Position numbers and translations under genes: made by a program
The notes under the pieces: generated by a model
Told to the model about the DNA's origin: nothing
The model's database searches: none
What the model saw: the letters and a program-made list of their open reading frames with translations, nothing else
Shown: piece by piece, positions 1 to 8,802 of the stretch
Layout: each line of letters opens with the position of its first letter
How positions within the stretch are numbered: position 1 is the first letter of the stretch
DNA from: Acidipila sp.
Lineage (GTDB): Bacteria > Acidobacteriota > Terriglobia > Acidiferrales > UBA7541
Length of the DNA: 64,000 bases
NCBI GenBank assembly: GCA_010365215.1
Contig: JAAFGT010000008.1
Span: forward strand, 24,168-88,167
Reading direction: 5' to 3'

Positions 1-438
1 TTTCTCACCGATGGCAAGTATGCCTGGTTCTATGTGCCTGCCGACCACACCGTCAGCCGCGCCAGGATGAAGGAGAGCGACGACGAGCGCGTCCCTCTCG
101 CTTTGCTTACCGGCAACGCCAAACTTTCACGCATCTGCAAGCGCATTGAGTTTGCCGGAGCGTCCACACTTTCCGGCAACTCCCCATCCGCGATTAACCA
201 TATCGCGCTGAGGTGTTTTCCGCGCAGCGAGGGGGCGTTCCTGGATGCAATCATCGAACTGGACGCAAGCTACCGTATAGCGCGCATCCTCCTGCACGAA
301 CCCGGCGCGATCGAGACTGAATTTCGCTTCGCCGATTGGCAGGAAAACGCGCGGCTTTCGGATGAGCTGTTCCGCTTCGCGGCACCGCCGGGTGTGGCGA
401 TCGTAGAAGCGCCTTCCGCTGAATCTCTAAATCAATAG
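1..438 (+). CDS. LolA-like outer-membrane lipoprotein carrier protein, C-terminal part
   Basis: The reading frame is open from the first base, so the gene begins before the window; a GTG at 34 is internal. The visible 145 residues include FLTDGKYAWFYVPADHTVSR followed by LALLTGNAKLSR, a pattern I recognise from the periplasmic LolA-type carrier family that moves lipoproteins from inner to outer membrane. The signal peptide and first half are missing. The stop at 436-438 is followed by a hairpin that terminates the convergent gene. The family call is moderately secure; that it works in lipoprotein transport rather than being a LolA-fold paralogue is inference. Confidence 0.7.
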   Translation, partial: FLTDGKYAWFYVPADHTVSRARMKESDDERVPLALLTGNAKLSRICKRIEFAGASTLSGNSPSAINHIALRCFPRSEGAFLDAIIELDASYRIARILLHEPGAIETEFRFADWQENARLSDELFRFAAPPGVAIVEAPSAESLNQ

Positions 439-456
439 CAGGACTGCGTCATTGCC

Positions 457-484
457 AAAAAAAAGGGCACCGTGAAGGGTGCCC
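457..484 (-). terminator. Rho-independent terminator of the 526-1326 gene
   Basis: On the minus strand a 7-bp GC-rich stem (465-471 pairing with 478-484, loop of 6) is followed by eight consecutive T. It lies about 40 bases beyond the stop of the minus-strand secreted protein gene and is placed to end its transcript. Confidence 0.8.
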
Positions 485-525
485 GTTTATCACCGGTTAA
501 GTTTATGCGGTGAAGCAAAGTCAGC

Positions 526-1326
526 TCACTCCGGGGCCAACGTGACGGCCTGGTCCAAATTAAATCGAAGGATGGTTTCGGCGGGAACGCGCACTTCCTT
601 GCCTTTGGTCAGCACCTGCACGCCTGCGCCTGCGGCGGCTCCGGCAGCCGCTCCAATGGCCGCGCCCTTGCCGTGTCCGAGAATGGCTCCAATAATCGTG
701 CCGGCTACCGCGCCGCCTCCGATGTACTCGGCCGTGCGCTTGTTCTTGCCGATTCCCCCGCTACCTTTCTGCTGCAGGTCACTGGTGCTTACCGTGTAGC
801 GCCGCCCTCTAACGGTGAGGGAATTGATATCGAGGGTAATCTCAGGATTGCCGGTCACTCCACCACCAGCAGCGGATCGAATGATCAAGGCCGCAGGCGA
901 CCCTTTGGGGACGATCAGCTCGTTCGAACTGTCGACAACATCCTGATCCACCTGTGCGGAGAAGGTCTGGCCCTGTCTAGAGGTGTTCGAATCGATCTGT
1001 TCGTTCGTCACGATGACGATCTGCGTTCCCGCAGGCAGCACTTCAGGCTGGCGGTCGCCGGCTGCAGAGCGGGTCTGGCCGTTCGAGTTGTTGTTTGGGT
1101 AGCTCTGGTTTGCCGAGTCAACTTGCACATCCTGCACCGAGGAAGCCTTGTAACGACGCACGGTGCCGCGCGAATTCCGGAAGGTAATCGTTTTTGATGT
1201 TCTCCGAACCAGCGTTCCGGTAATCCGCGTCCCGCTGCGCAGAATCAGTGTGTCAGCCAAGACGGTACCGGGCAATGCCGACAGCAGCAGGCCGAACAAA
1301 GTCAGCATGTAGAATTTCTTGGTCAT
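526..1326 (-). CDS. Secreted glycine-zipper protein of unknown function
   Basis: A 266-residue protein with a clear Sec signal peptide (hydrophobic stretch ending LPGTVLADT, cleavage near residue 25). Residues 26-75 look like a small beta-rich module ([19 protein letters not shown]). Residues 98-190 form a second beta-rich segment. Residues 200-240 contain an alternating Gly/Ala stretch with [17 protein letters not shown], a glycine-zipper pattern that can pack in or against membranes. An rRNA-like or enzymatic motif is absent. Similar secreted proteins are common in acidobacteria, but no function is known to me. It is monocistronic, with its own terminator at 457-484. Confidence 0.75.
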   Translation of the reverse strand: MTKKFYMLTLFGLLLSALPGTVLADTLILRSGTRITGTLVRRTSKTITFRNSRGTVRRYKASSVQDVQVDSANQSYPNNNSNGQTRSAAGDRQPEVLPAGTQIVIVTNEQIDSNTSRQGQTFSAQVDQDVVDSSNELIVPKGSPAALIIRSAAGGGVTGNPEITLDINSLTVRGRRYTVSTSDLQQKGSGGIGKNKRTAEYIGGGAVAGTIIGAILGHGKGAAIGAAAGAAAGAGVQVLTKGKEVRVPAETILRFNLDQAVTLAPE

Positions 1327-1368
1327 AAAATCTCCTTTGGATTCTCCGAGAAAACGACGCGACAGGGT

Positions 1369-1587
1369 TTAAACTCCAGATCCCAGATTCTGCGGCTGGG
1401 ACGTTTCGTTTTGGCCCAACTGAAAAACGCTCGAGCGCTCAGTGTGGGTGTCCCCTGCGGGCTCCAGGCGCAACTCGCCGGATAACCGGTTTAGCATTTC
1501 CGTCAGGCGCGCGCATTGCACAATGAGGTCCCGCGCCCGCGGTTCAAAAGAGTTGGATTGGTTCTGTCCGCCGTTCAAACTCGCCAT
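1369..1587 (-). CDS. Small hypothetical protein
   Basis: A 72-residue frame starting at ATG 1587, preceded by AGGGAGA seven bases upstream; a longer frame from 1653 exists but has no ribosome site. The sequence is hydrophilic, with a central helix (residues 18-42, IVQCARLTEMLNRLSGELRL) and a Gln/Ser/Thr-rich tail. No signal peptide or known domain is visible. It lies upstream of the glycine-zipper gene on the same strand (42-base gap) and may be cotranscribed with it. I do not recognise it; codon use and ribosome site make a real gene likely but not certain. Confidence 0.5.
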   Translation of the reverse strand: MASLNGGQNQSNSFEPRARDLIVQCARLTEMLNRLSGELRLEPAGDTHTERSSVFQLGQNETSQPQNLGSGV

Positions 1588-1729
1588 GACGCTTCTCCCT
1601 GATACCTCGATGGTTGCCATCCTAGGCGAAAGCCCGGCCCGGTGTCTGTACACATCGGAACACCTTAAGTAATTGCGGCCGGAGGGGCCAGGCAGGCTCG
1701 CGGTACGACAAAAATGACTGGAAACAGGC

Positions 1730-3121
1730 CTAGATTGGTAACGCGAGTGAGACGCGCTGATGCTGATTCTTCATAGCGTAAAGCGCCTGATCAGCTTTGT
1801 GGAGCAAAGCCTCGATAGTCTCGCCATCCTGCGGGTAGCAGGCTGCGCCTACGCTGATGGATAGTTTCGGATATTCGGCGTCATGGGCCAGGTAGTCGCG
1901 AACACGGTCACCCAGCAGATCAGCTTCGCGCGCGGTAGTTTCCGGGAGCACGATCGCAAATTCGTCGCCGCCGTAGCGCGCCGGCGTGTCGATGGACCGG
2001 CAGGACGAGCGGAAGGCCATAGCCATCCGGCACAGCGCCCGGTTGCCGGCCAAATGTCCGAAGCCATCGTTGATGCTCTTCATGTCGTCCACATCGAATA
2101 TGAGCACGGAGAAGGCCCGTTCCGTGCGTTGCGATCGCTTTATCTCCGAATCGAGCTCCCGGGCGAATTGGCGGTAATTGGCCAGGCCGGTAAGCGCGTC
2201 GGTGGCCGCCATATGCCGCAGATGTTCTTCCATGGCGCACTGTGCAGTCACGTCCTCCACGATCAGCCCGAATCCCGGCTGCACGCTGGCTTCGTGGTCC
2301 ACCTGGCAGCCGCTCAGCCGTACCTTCATCGGCGAGCCGTCTTTTCGCCTCCATTCCAGTTCGATGCAGTTGATCCGCGTACTTTGCTGATACGCCTCCA
2401 GAAACTGCTTGCGCTCCGCCGGATCACGGATAATGTCGTTAACAAGGTTTACGGCGAGCAGCTCCGCGATCGATTCGTAACCCAGCATGGTCACCATCGC
2501 CTGATTGACCGCCAGAAGCTTGCCCCCCGGTTCAAACCGGCAAACTCCAAACGTCGGGTTTTCCACCAGCGCGCGATAATGCGCTTCCGACCGTCTCGCC
2601 TCGCTCACCGCGCGATTGCGCTCCTCGCGGAGTGCCTTTTGCTCAACGGCCAGGGCTACAGCCATGGGCAAAAGCGCCAGGTGGTATTTATCCACCCAAT
2701 CGGACGCGCCCTTCTTGACGAACTCCCCCACGGTTGCCTCGTCGGAAGGCTCGGCAAGTACGATAAAGGGTATCTCCCGCCCTTCGTTCCGCAATATTTC
2801 CAATGCCTGGATCCCAGTCCAATGTTTCAGCGAGCTATCGCAAACTACGACGTCAAACGCTTTCGTGCTCAATCGTTCGACAAAGTCAGTGCCGTTGTGA
2901 ACCAGATCCATAGAAACTGCAAACTGTGCCCATTTCATCTCTTGCAGGCAGAGTTCGACCACAAGGGGATTGTCGTGGATGAACAAAACGTTAATTACAC
3001 GATTCCTGTGGGCCGCCAAGCCGCCCCCGGACCTGGCGGTAACTCCTTGACCTCGAAGCACTTCGCCGTGTGCTGGACTGGACATTCGTAGTCTCTGTGG
3101 CGCCAGATTCCATTCTGGCAC
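1730..3121 (-). CDS. Diguanylate cyclase with receiver-like, PAS and GGDEF domains
   Basis: Synthesises cyclic di-GMP from two GTP. Residues 43-150 form a response-regulator fold: D50 and the likely phosphoacceptor D95 (VVVCDSSL) are present and K145 is conserved, but one residue of the usual acidic pair is His49 and the conserved Ser/Thr is Ala123, so phosphorylation control may be weak. A PAS domain follows (about 178-295), then GGDEF (about 300-460) with intact YGGDEF at 383-388. RSID at 375-378 sits five residues before GGDEF, matching the product-inhibition I-site. The listed start is GTG 3121; ATG 3085 is an alternative. It is divergent from the Crp-type gene and near a pilus operon, a process often controlled by c-di-GMP. 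Confidence 0.9.
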   Translation of the reverse strand: MPEWNLAPQRLRMSSPAHGEVLRGQGVTARSGGGLAAHRNRVINVLFIHDNPLVVELCLQEMKWAQFAVSMDLVHNGTDFVERLSTKAFDVVVCDSSLKHWTGIQALEILRNEGREIPFIVLAEPSDEATVGEFVKKGASDWVDKYHLALLPMAVALAVEQKALREERNRAVSEARRSEAHYRALVENPTFGVCRFEPGGKLLAVNQAMVTMLGYESIAELLAVNLVNDIIRDPAERKQFLEAYQQSTRINCIELEWRRKDGSPMKVRLSGCQVDHEASVQPGFGLIVEDVTAQCAMEEHLRHMAATDALTGLANYRQFARELDSEIKRSQRTERAFSVLIFDVDDMKSINDGFGHLAGNRALCRMAMAFRSSCRSIDTPARYGGDEFAIVLPETTAREADLLGDRVRDYLAHDAEYPKLSISVGAACYPQDGETIEALLHKADQALYAMKNQHQRVSLALPI

Positions 3122-3208
3122 TGCTTACTTTGACTCCATATCAACTGCCTGGCTCACTCCACAATTACGATTCTCCTCTCAGGAACAGAAGCCATCTGTT
3201 CAATACTG

Positions 3209-3228
3209 GACATATCTCCAGATGTGTC
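3209..3228. promoter_or_regulatory. Inverted repeat, candidate operator
   Basis: GACATATCT-CC-AGATGTGTC: nine-base arms with one mismatch and a two-base spacer, in the divergent gap between the diguanylate cyclase and the Crp/Fnr-type gene. Its symmetry suits a dimeric regulator, possibly the adjacent one, but it matches neither the Crp nor the FNR consensus. Confidence 0.4.
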
Positions 3229-3334
3229 GAATTAAATAACCCCAAAAAACAGCGTAGAAACTGAGCTTTTGTGTTCCGCGCCGAGCCCGGCCCTGGGTGG
3301 GCCTCAACCGGCCCTCGCCGGGTTTGGGGACTTG

Positions 3335-3343
3335 TGCTAAAAT
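3335..3343 (+). promoter_or_regulatory. Extended -10 promoter for the Crp/Fnr-type gene
   Basis: TGC-TAAAAT, an extended -10 element. No convincing -35 hexamer is seen. It would start transcription near 3350, giving a very short leader before ATG 3367. Confidence 0.5.
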
Positions 3344-3366
3344 CCCGTTATCCGGGGATGCCGCCT

Positions 3367-4026
3367 ATGAAATCGAAAGCGCCGAAGCGACCTTTTAGCG
3401 TCCAGGCCTATCTGGACTCCGCGGGCGTCTCGAAGAAAATCAAAGCCTATCGCAAGGGCGGCGTGGTCTATTCACAGGGCGACCCTGCCAACACCGTAAT
3501 GTTCATAAAAGAAGGCGTCGTGAAACTTACGACGGTCTCGGAAGCGGGAAAAGAGGCTGTCGTGGCCATCCTCGGCACCGGGGACTTCTTTGGCGAGGGA
3601 TGCATGGCGGGCCACACCGTCCGCCTGGGTTCGGCGACGGCAATTGGAGCTTGCTCCATCATCGATATCGGCAAAGAGGAAATGATTCGCGTCCTGCATC
3701 GGGAACATGCCCTTTCCGATCATTTCATCGCTTACATGCTTTCCAGGATTATTCGCGTGGAGGCAGATTTGGTCGATCAGCTCTTCAATTCCAGCGAGAA
3801 GCGCTTGGCCCGCACGCTTTTGTTGCTCTCTCGTTATGGCAAGGACGAGTCTCCTCAAAAAAAGGTCCCTAAAGTTTCGCAGGAGATGCTCGCGGAAATG
3901 ATTGGCAGCACGCGATCCCGCGTAAACTTTTTCATGAATAAATTCAGGCAACTCGGTTTCATCGAGTACGGCGGTGACGGCTTACACGTCAACAGCTCTC
4001 TGCTAAGTGTTGTTCTCCACGAGTAG
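3367..4026 (+). CDS. Crp/Fnr-family transcriptional regulator
   Basis: A 219-residue regulator counted from ATG 3367 (ATG 3358 also possible; the frame extends to 3271 but that would lie upstream of the promoter). Residues 15-130 form a cyclic-nucleotide-binding-type beta barrel (YSQGDPANTVMFIKEG, GDFFGEG), followed by the long dimer helix and a C-terminal winged helix with MLAEMIGSTRSRVNFFMNKF near 172-195, the Crp recognition-helix pattern. No FNR-type cysteine cluster is present, so oxygen sensing by an iron-sulfur cluster is not indicated. It directly precedes the pilus assembly operon on the same strand (140-base gap) and could regulate it, which is inference. Confidence 0.88.
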   Translation: MKSKAPKRPFSVQAYLDSAGVSKKIKAYRKGGVVYSQGDPANTVMFIKEGVVKLTTVSEAGKEAVVAILGTGDFFGEGCMAGHTVRLGSATAIGACSIIDIGKEEMIRVLHREHALSDHFIAYMLSRIIRVEADLVDQLFNSSEKRLARTLLLLSRYGKDESPQKKVPKVSQEMLAEMIGSTRSRVNFFMNKFRQLGFIEYGGDGLHVNSSLLSVVLHE

Positions 4027-4166
4027 GTTTCCCTCCCGGGCCATCCAGTTGCGGGATTCCGCATTCCCACTCAACGGGGCGCGTCCGCTTGCTCTCAGGA
4101 GGCACCCCCGCTGGCTTCCTCGGCATCCATGCAAGTGTTACACTGCGAAGTTCCAGTGAGAGGGAG

Positions 4167-5387
4167 ATGCCGGAATTCATTTGCAAAGTTGCTGATGCCT
4201 CGGGCCGTGTTTTTGAAGAGCGTGAGGCCGCGCAGTCGCCCCAGGAAGCCCGCCAGAAGCTGTCCGACCGGGGGTTGCTGGTCTACGCGGTCAACTCGCG
4301 TGGTGGCGTTTTGGGCGCAGCCTTGCCGGCCTTCGGGCGCCGAGGCGGTGCTGTCGGCGGCACCGACTTCCTCATTTTCAACCAGCAATTCGTCACCTTG
4401 ATCCGCGCCGGACTCCCGATTATCAAGGCCCTCGACCTTCTCGTTGAGCGCGCCGCCGCCCCGCGCCTGCGTCCCATGCTGCGCGATGTTCGCGATCACG
4501 TTCGCGAGGGAGCGCTGCTCTCCGAAGCCTTCGAAAAACAGGGCCTTTTCGACCGCGTCTACACCACGTCGATTCTGGCGGGAGAGCGCAGCGGAAATCT
4601 GATCGGGGTTCTGGAATCCTATATTGCTTACCAGCGCGTAACCTCGGGACTGAAGAAGAAGCTCGTCGCCGCACTGATCTATCCCATTATTCTTATCACC
4701 GCGGCCACTATTATTTTCACCTACATCGCCACCTACGTGATCCCGCAGTTTGGCAGGCTCTACTCGGAGATGAACGTCGAGCTGCCCTGGATCACTTTGG
4801 TGATGACGCAGTTGGCTACCGACTACCGCTACTACGTTTTGGCCCTGGTAGCTCTCATCATTTGCGCCGCAGTGGGCGCGGTGATCTGGTCGCGAACGGA
4901 ACGCGGCGGGTACGTTCTCGATCGGGTGAAGCTGCGCCTGCCGATCTATTCGAATATCTGGGTGAAGTTTCAGGTGGCTCAGCTCTGCCGCACCCTGTCC
5001 ACGCTGCTGACGGGCGGCATTCCCCTGGTCACGGCGCTTGAGACTGCGGCTGGGGCGGTGCGCAGCCGCCTGTTTGCCGAAGCGCTGGGCGATGCCGCGG
5101 AGCGCGTCCGTGAAGGCCAGACGCTTTCCGCGGGCTTGGCGGCTACCAAACTTGTGCCGCCCCTGGCGCTCGACATGGTCGAGGTGGGAGAGGCTTCCGG
5201 CGCGCTGGCCGCCATGCTCGGCAGCGTGGCCGATTTCTTCGAGGAGGAGGTAAACACGCGGCTCTCCACCCTGGTTTCGATAATCGAGCCGCTGATCTTA
5301 ATCTTCATGGCTATTGTCGTATTTATGATCCTGCTGGCGCTTTATCTCCCACTGTTCAGTTTTTCAGTGGGCACTGTGGCAAAATAA
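4167..5387 (+). CDS. Type IV pilus/type II secretion inner-membrane protein (PilC/GspF family)
   Basis: A 406-residue polytopic protein that couples the cytoplasmic assembly ATPase to pilin extraction. It has two T2SSF domains: one around residues 65-190, and a second around 270-395 beginning FQVAQLCRTLSTLLTGGIPL. Transmembrane segments are visible near 175-200 (ALIYPIILITAATIIF), 225-250 and 375-400. The chosen start, ATG 4167, has GAGAGGGAG immediately upstream; the frame extends to 4089. The N-terminal residues (MPEFICKVADASGRV) match the family start. It is followed after 6 bases by the PilB-type ATPase. Confidence 0.93.
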   Translation: MPEFICKVADASGRVFEEREAAQSPQEARQKLSDRGLLVYAVNSRGGVLGAALPAFGRRGGAVGGTDFLIFNQQFVTLIRAGLPIIKALDLLVERAAAPRLRPMLRDVRDHVREGALLSEAFEKQGLFDRVYTTSILAGERSGNLIGVLESYIAYQRVTSGLKKKLVAALIYPIILITAATIIFTYIATYVIPQFGRLYSEMNVELPWITLVMTQLATDYRYYVLALVALIICAAVGAVIWSRTERGGYVLDRVKLRLPIYSNIWVKFQVAQLCRTLSTLLTGGIPLVTALETAAGAVRSRLFAEALGDAAERVREGQTLSAGLAATKLVPPLALDMVEVGEASGALAAMLGSVADFFEEEVNTRLSTLVSIIEPLILIFMAIVVFMILLALYLPLFSFSVGTVAK

Positions 5388-5393
5388 GGACTT

Positions 5394-7019
5394 ATGGAAA
5401 CTCCGGGTCGTATCCCAAACGTTCTTCCGCAGGATGACCAGCAGGCGCGCGAGCGCACGCAGCGCCTGGCTGAGCGCTACCGCTGCCCGTTTGTAGATCT
5501 GCGCGAGCAGCGTATTGATCCCGAGCTTTTCCGCTCGATTCCGGCGGACCTGATGTTCCGCTACAACTTCGTGCCGCTGGAGAGCCACAATAATTCGCTG
5601 GTCGTTGCGGTGTCCGACCCCAGCCAGCTTCTGCTCACTGACGAGCTGTCGCTCCTGCTGGGCCGCAAGCTGGTGATCAAGGTAGCCACGGGAACGCAGA
5701 TCAGCGATCTGCTGAAGCGCACCGAGCAGTCTCAGCGCGTTCTGGAGCAGGCCACCGAAGGCTTTACCCTTAACGTTGTCAACGATGACGAGGCGGAAGA
5801 AAACATCTCTGTCGACCGGCTGGCGCGCGACAGCGAGGTCAGCCCGCTGGTGCAGCTCGTCGACACCATCATTTTCACCGCGCTCGAGCGCCGCGCCAGT
5901 GACATCCACATCGAAACGCGCGACGACGAAGTGGCCGTCAAGTACCGCATCGACGGCATCCTGGTCTACGCCATGCGTTCCATTGCCAAGGAGTATCACT
6001 CCACTATAATTTCGCGCATTAAAGTAATGAGTGAGCTGGACATTGCCGAGCGCCGGGTCCCTCAGGACGGCCGCTTCCGCGTGCGCTACAAGGGCCGGTT
6101 CATCGATTTCCGCGTTTCCATCATGCCCTCCATCCACGGCGAGGACGCCGTGCTTCGCGTGCTGGACAAGGAAACTCTCAGCGAGAAATTCAGCAATCTG
6201 ACTCTGGATGTCGTCGGGTTCGGCGAAGATGACCTGCGCAAGTTTCGCCGCTACATTCGCGAGCCTTACGGCATGGTTTTGGTGACCGGGCCCACCGGCT
6301 CCGGCAAGACCACCACGCTCTACGCCGCCGTCAATGAGATCAAGACGGACGAAGATAAAATTGTCACCATCGAAGATCCTGTGGAATACCAGATACGCGG
6401 CATTACGCAGATTCCGGTGAACGAGAAAAAAGGTCTTACCTTTGCCCGCGGCTTGCGCTCCATTTTGCGCCACGACCCCGACAAGATTATGGTCGGCGAA
6501 ATTCGCGACACGGAAACGGCGCAGATTGCCATTCAGTCCGCGCTCACCGGCCACCTGGTTTTTACCACCGTTCACGCCAACAACGTCACCGACGTAATCG
6601 GCCGGTTCATTAACATGGGCGTGGAGCCGTACAACTTTGTTTCCGCGCTCAACTGCATCCTGGCGCAGCGATTGGTGCGGCTTATCTGCCTGAACTGCCG
6701 CCAGCAGGTGAAATATACCGACGACGAACTGCGCGCGGCCGGGCTCCAGGAGAAAGAGTGGCAGGGCATCACTTTTTACGAAGGCGTGGGCTGCCTGGAA
6801 TGTTCCGGAACAGGATACCGGGGTCGCACGGCCATCCACGAGCTGCTCGATCTCTCCGATCACATCCGGGAAATGATCATCGACCGCCGTCCCACCAGCG
6901 AGATCAAACGCGCGGCGCGCGAACAGGGTATGACTTTTCTTCGCGACAGCGGCGTCGCCAGGGTGCGATCCGGTCTCACCACGCTGCGCGAGATCAACAA
7001 GGTGACGTTTATTGAGTAA
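5394..7019 (+). CDS. Pilus assembly/secretion ATPase (PilB/GspE family)
   Basis: A 541-residue hexameric ATPase powering pilin polymerisation. The N-terminal MshEN-type domain spans about 20-115. The catalytic domain has Walker A GPTGSGKTT at 299-307, an Asp box around 316-331, Walker B IMVGEIRD at 365-372 and the His box TGHLVFTTVHAN at 385-396. Four cysteines at 432, 435, 467 and 470 form the zinc-binding site characteristic of PilB/GspE extension ATPases and absent from PilT. The length is slightly short of typical PilB (about 570). It lies 6 bases after the PilC gene and upstream of the PilM-like gene, in one operon. Confidence 0.95.
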   Translation: METPGRIPNVLPQDDQQARERTQRLAERYRCPFVDLREQRIDPELFRSIPADLMFRYNFVPLESHNNSLVVAVSDPSQLLLTDELSLLLGRKLVIKVATGTQISDLLKRTEQSQRVLEQATEGFTLNVVNDDEAEENISVDRLARDSEVSPLVQLVDTIIFTALERRASDIHIETRDDEVAVKYRIDGILVYAMRSIAKEYHSTIISRIKVMSELDIAERRVPQDGRFRVRYKGRFIDFRVSIMPSIHGEDAVLRVLDKETLSEKFSNLTLDVVGFGEDDLRKFRRYIREPYGMVLVTGPTGSGKTTTLYAAVNEIKTDEDKIVTIEDPVEYQIRGITQIPVNEKKGLTFARGLRSILRHDPDKIMVGEIRDTETAQIAIQSALTGHLVFTTVHANNVTDVIGRFINMGVEPYNFVSALNCILAQRLVRLICLNCRQQVKYTDDELRAAGLQEKEWQGITFYEGVGCLECSGTGYRGRTAIHELLDLSDHIREMIIDRRPTSEIKRAAREQGMTFLRDSGVARVRSGLTTLREINKVTFIE

Positions 7020-7057
7020 GTTTTTTCGAGCAGCACTTTTAGTGAAGGTAAAACCGT

Positions 7058-8086
7058 ATGGCATCCACTAGCGCCATCCCCTCTTCGCGTACTGATGCAG
7101 ACGGCGCGCTCTCGCCGCTCGACCGCGTTGTGCGATGGCTCGATCATATGCCCAGCCCCGCGTTGGCCTGCGAGATCAGCCCTCACGGCGTAGCGGCGGC
7201 GCGTGGCGCCAAGCACAGGGTCGCGCTGGAAGCGCACGCGTTTGAAGCTCTCCCGGCAGGCGCAGTCCTGCCCTCGCCGGTTGAGCCCAACATCATCTAC
7301 CCAGACGCGGTGCGCCAGGCCTTGCAGCGCGTTTTGACCAGTGTTGCTGGTCACGACGCCGGGACGGTACTGGTAATTCCTGATCAGGTGGTGCGCGTAT
7401 TTCTACTTCCGTTCGACAACTTTCCGCACCGTGCGGAAGAAGCCATTCCGCTCCTGCGCTGGCGGCTGAAGAAAAGCGTGCCCTTTGATGTCGACGATAC
7501 TGTGGTTTCCTACGCCGTGCAGGACTCCGCCCCCAAGCCCACTGAATCCGGAGCTTTGCTCGCTGCCGGCGGAGTGCAAGTGCTGACGGCCGTAGCGCGC
7601 CAGCGCATCGTCCGCCAGTACGAAGAGCTGCTGGAATCCGTGGGCCGCAGCGCTGGCGTTGTGCTCAGCTCCACGCTTGCCGCGCTGCCGCTGGTTGACG
7701 ATACGCATCCATCGCTCCTTGCCCGGCTGTGCGGGCGAACACTCACCACCGTCATCGTTCGCCGCGGCGTTTTGGCGGTCTACCGCTGCACCGAGATGCC
7801 CGCCGGCGCGGACGCGCTTGCGCCGCAAAGCCTGCTCGACGAGATTTATCCCGCCTCCGCGTACTACCATGACACTTGGGGTGAACCCGTCGCGCAGGCG
7901 CGTCTGGCGGGCTTCGGCGGCCGCTACGAGGAGTTCCGCGAGGTTGTCGAGCGCGAACTGAGCTGCAAGGCTGCGCCGCTCTCCGCCTCGGCGGTGCTCG
8001 AGGAGCGTCCCGTCGGCGAAGCCCGCGCTACGATCGACCGCGATTTTGATGCCCTGGTGGGATGGATGCTATACCGTGAGGAGTAA
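7058..8086 (+). CDS. PilM-like pilus assembly protein
   Basis: A 342-residue protein with the actin-like PilM/GspL-cytoplasmic fold pattern: residues 37-70 (ALACEISPHGVAAARG) correspond to the first nucleotide-binding strands, and residues 108-140 to LVIPDQVVRVFLLPFDNFP. No membrane segment is present, as expected for a cytoplasmic ring component that binds the PilN N-terminus. Sequence similarity to PilM is weak and the call rests mainly on position between the ATPase and PilN/PilO-like genes. The C-terminal third is divergent. Confidence 0.72.
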   Translation: MASTSAIPSSRTDADGALSPLDRVVRWLDHMPSPALACEISPHGVAAARGAKHRVALEAHAFEALPAGAVLPSPVEPNIIYPDAVRQALQRVLTSVAGHDAGTVLVIPDQVVRVFLLPFDNFPHRAEEAIPLLRWRLKKSVPFDVDDTVVSYAVQDSAPKPTESGALLAAGGVQVLTAVARQRIVRQYEELLESVGRSAGVVLSSTLAALPLVDDTHPSLLARLCGRTLTTVIVRRGVLAVYRCTEMPAGADALAPQSLLDEIYPASAYYHDTWGEPVAQARLAGFGGRYEEFREVVERELSCKAAPLSASAVLEERPVGEARATIDRDFDALVGWMLYREE

Positions 8087-8120
8087 GGGGCCTAAAAACA
8101 GCAAGCAACTCTGGAGCGCA

Positions 8121-8153
8121 AGCCGGATATAAGCCGGCTATAACGCAGCTATA
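8121..8153. repeat. Three tandem 11-base repeats before the pilN-like gene
   Basis: Units AGCCGGATATA, AGCCGGCTATA and ACGCAGCTATA follow each other without gaps and end seven bases before the start codon at 8161. Each unit contains TATA, so they may supply a -10 element or a protein site spaced by about one helical turn. Confidence 0.6.
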
Positions 8154-8160
8154 ACTATCG

Positions 8161-8802
8161 ATGAAACCACGCCTCAATCTCGCTACCGCGCCGCTTGAAA
8201 ACAAGCGCCGTTTTTTCGCCGCTGCCCTGGGTCTTGGCGTTCCGGCGCTGCTGCTCTTCGCGGCGCTAATCGCCGCGGCGTACAGCGACTGGCACTCCAC
8301 CCGCGAGCGCCGCGCCGAAGTTTCCCGCCTCGAGGCCGACCTGCGCGATTACCATCGCCGCCGCGCCGACCTGGAAAAAGCGTTCGCGGATCCTGCCACC
8401 AAGCGGATTATCGAGCGCGCCACTTTCCTCAATGGCTTGATCGAGCAGCGCAGCTTCCCGTGGACCAAGATGTTCATGGACCTGGAGCGCGAGCTTCCCG
8501 CGGGCGTTCACGTGATGAGTCTCTCGCCGCGCATGTCCGCGGGCGGCGTGGAAGTGCACATGACCGTGGCCGCCTCCACCGATCTCGCCAAGCTCGAGTT
8601 CCTGCGCACTCTCGAGAGTTCGCCCGAATTTACGCACCTGCTGGTTATTTCCGAGACGCGCCCGGCCCGCCAGGAAAACAGCGCCGACACCGTGCAGCTC
8701 GAGCTCGTCGCCCGCTACGGCGCGGAAGATGACGCCGTCCACACGATCTCTGCGCCTGCGGAGCGGCCGGCGCGAGGGAATCGCGCGGCGAAAAAACAAT
8801 GA
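8161..8802 (+). CDS. PilN-like pilus assembly membrane protein
   Basis: A 213-residue bitopic protein. The cytoplasmic N-terminus MKPRLNLATAPLENKRRFF resembles the PilN INLLP-type motif that docks on PilM. One transmembrane helix is at about 22-42, a short coiled coil at 48-85, and a periplasmic ferredoxin-like domain at about 95-185 (LPAGVHVMSLSPRM). The C-terminal 25 residues are basic and low complexity. It overlaps the next gene by 4 bases (ATGA), indicating translational coupling with the PilO-like protein, its usual heterodimer partner. Confidence 0.78.
   Translation: MKPRLNLATAPLENKRRFFAAALGLGVPALLLFAALIAAAYSDWHSTRERRAEVSRLEADLRDYHRRRADLEKAFADPATKRIIERATFLNGLIEQRSFPWTKMFMDLERELPAGVHVMSLSPRMSAGGVEVHMTVAASTDLAKLEFLRTLESSPEFTHLLVISETRPARQENSADTVQLELVARYGAEDDAVHTISAPAERPARGNRAAKKQ

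Noticed and set aside
5364..7064. A 566-codon open frame antisense to pilB
   Set aside because: It mirrors the codon periodicity of the PilB gene in GC-rich DNA, its translation is low in recognisable motifs, and the plus-strand frame has every PilB signature.
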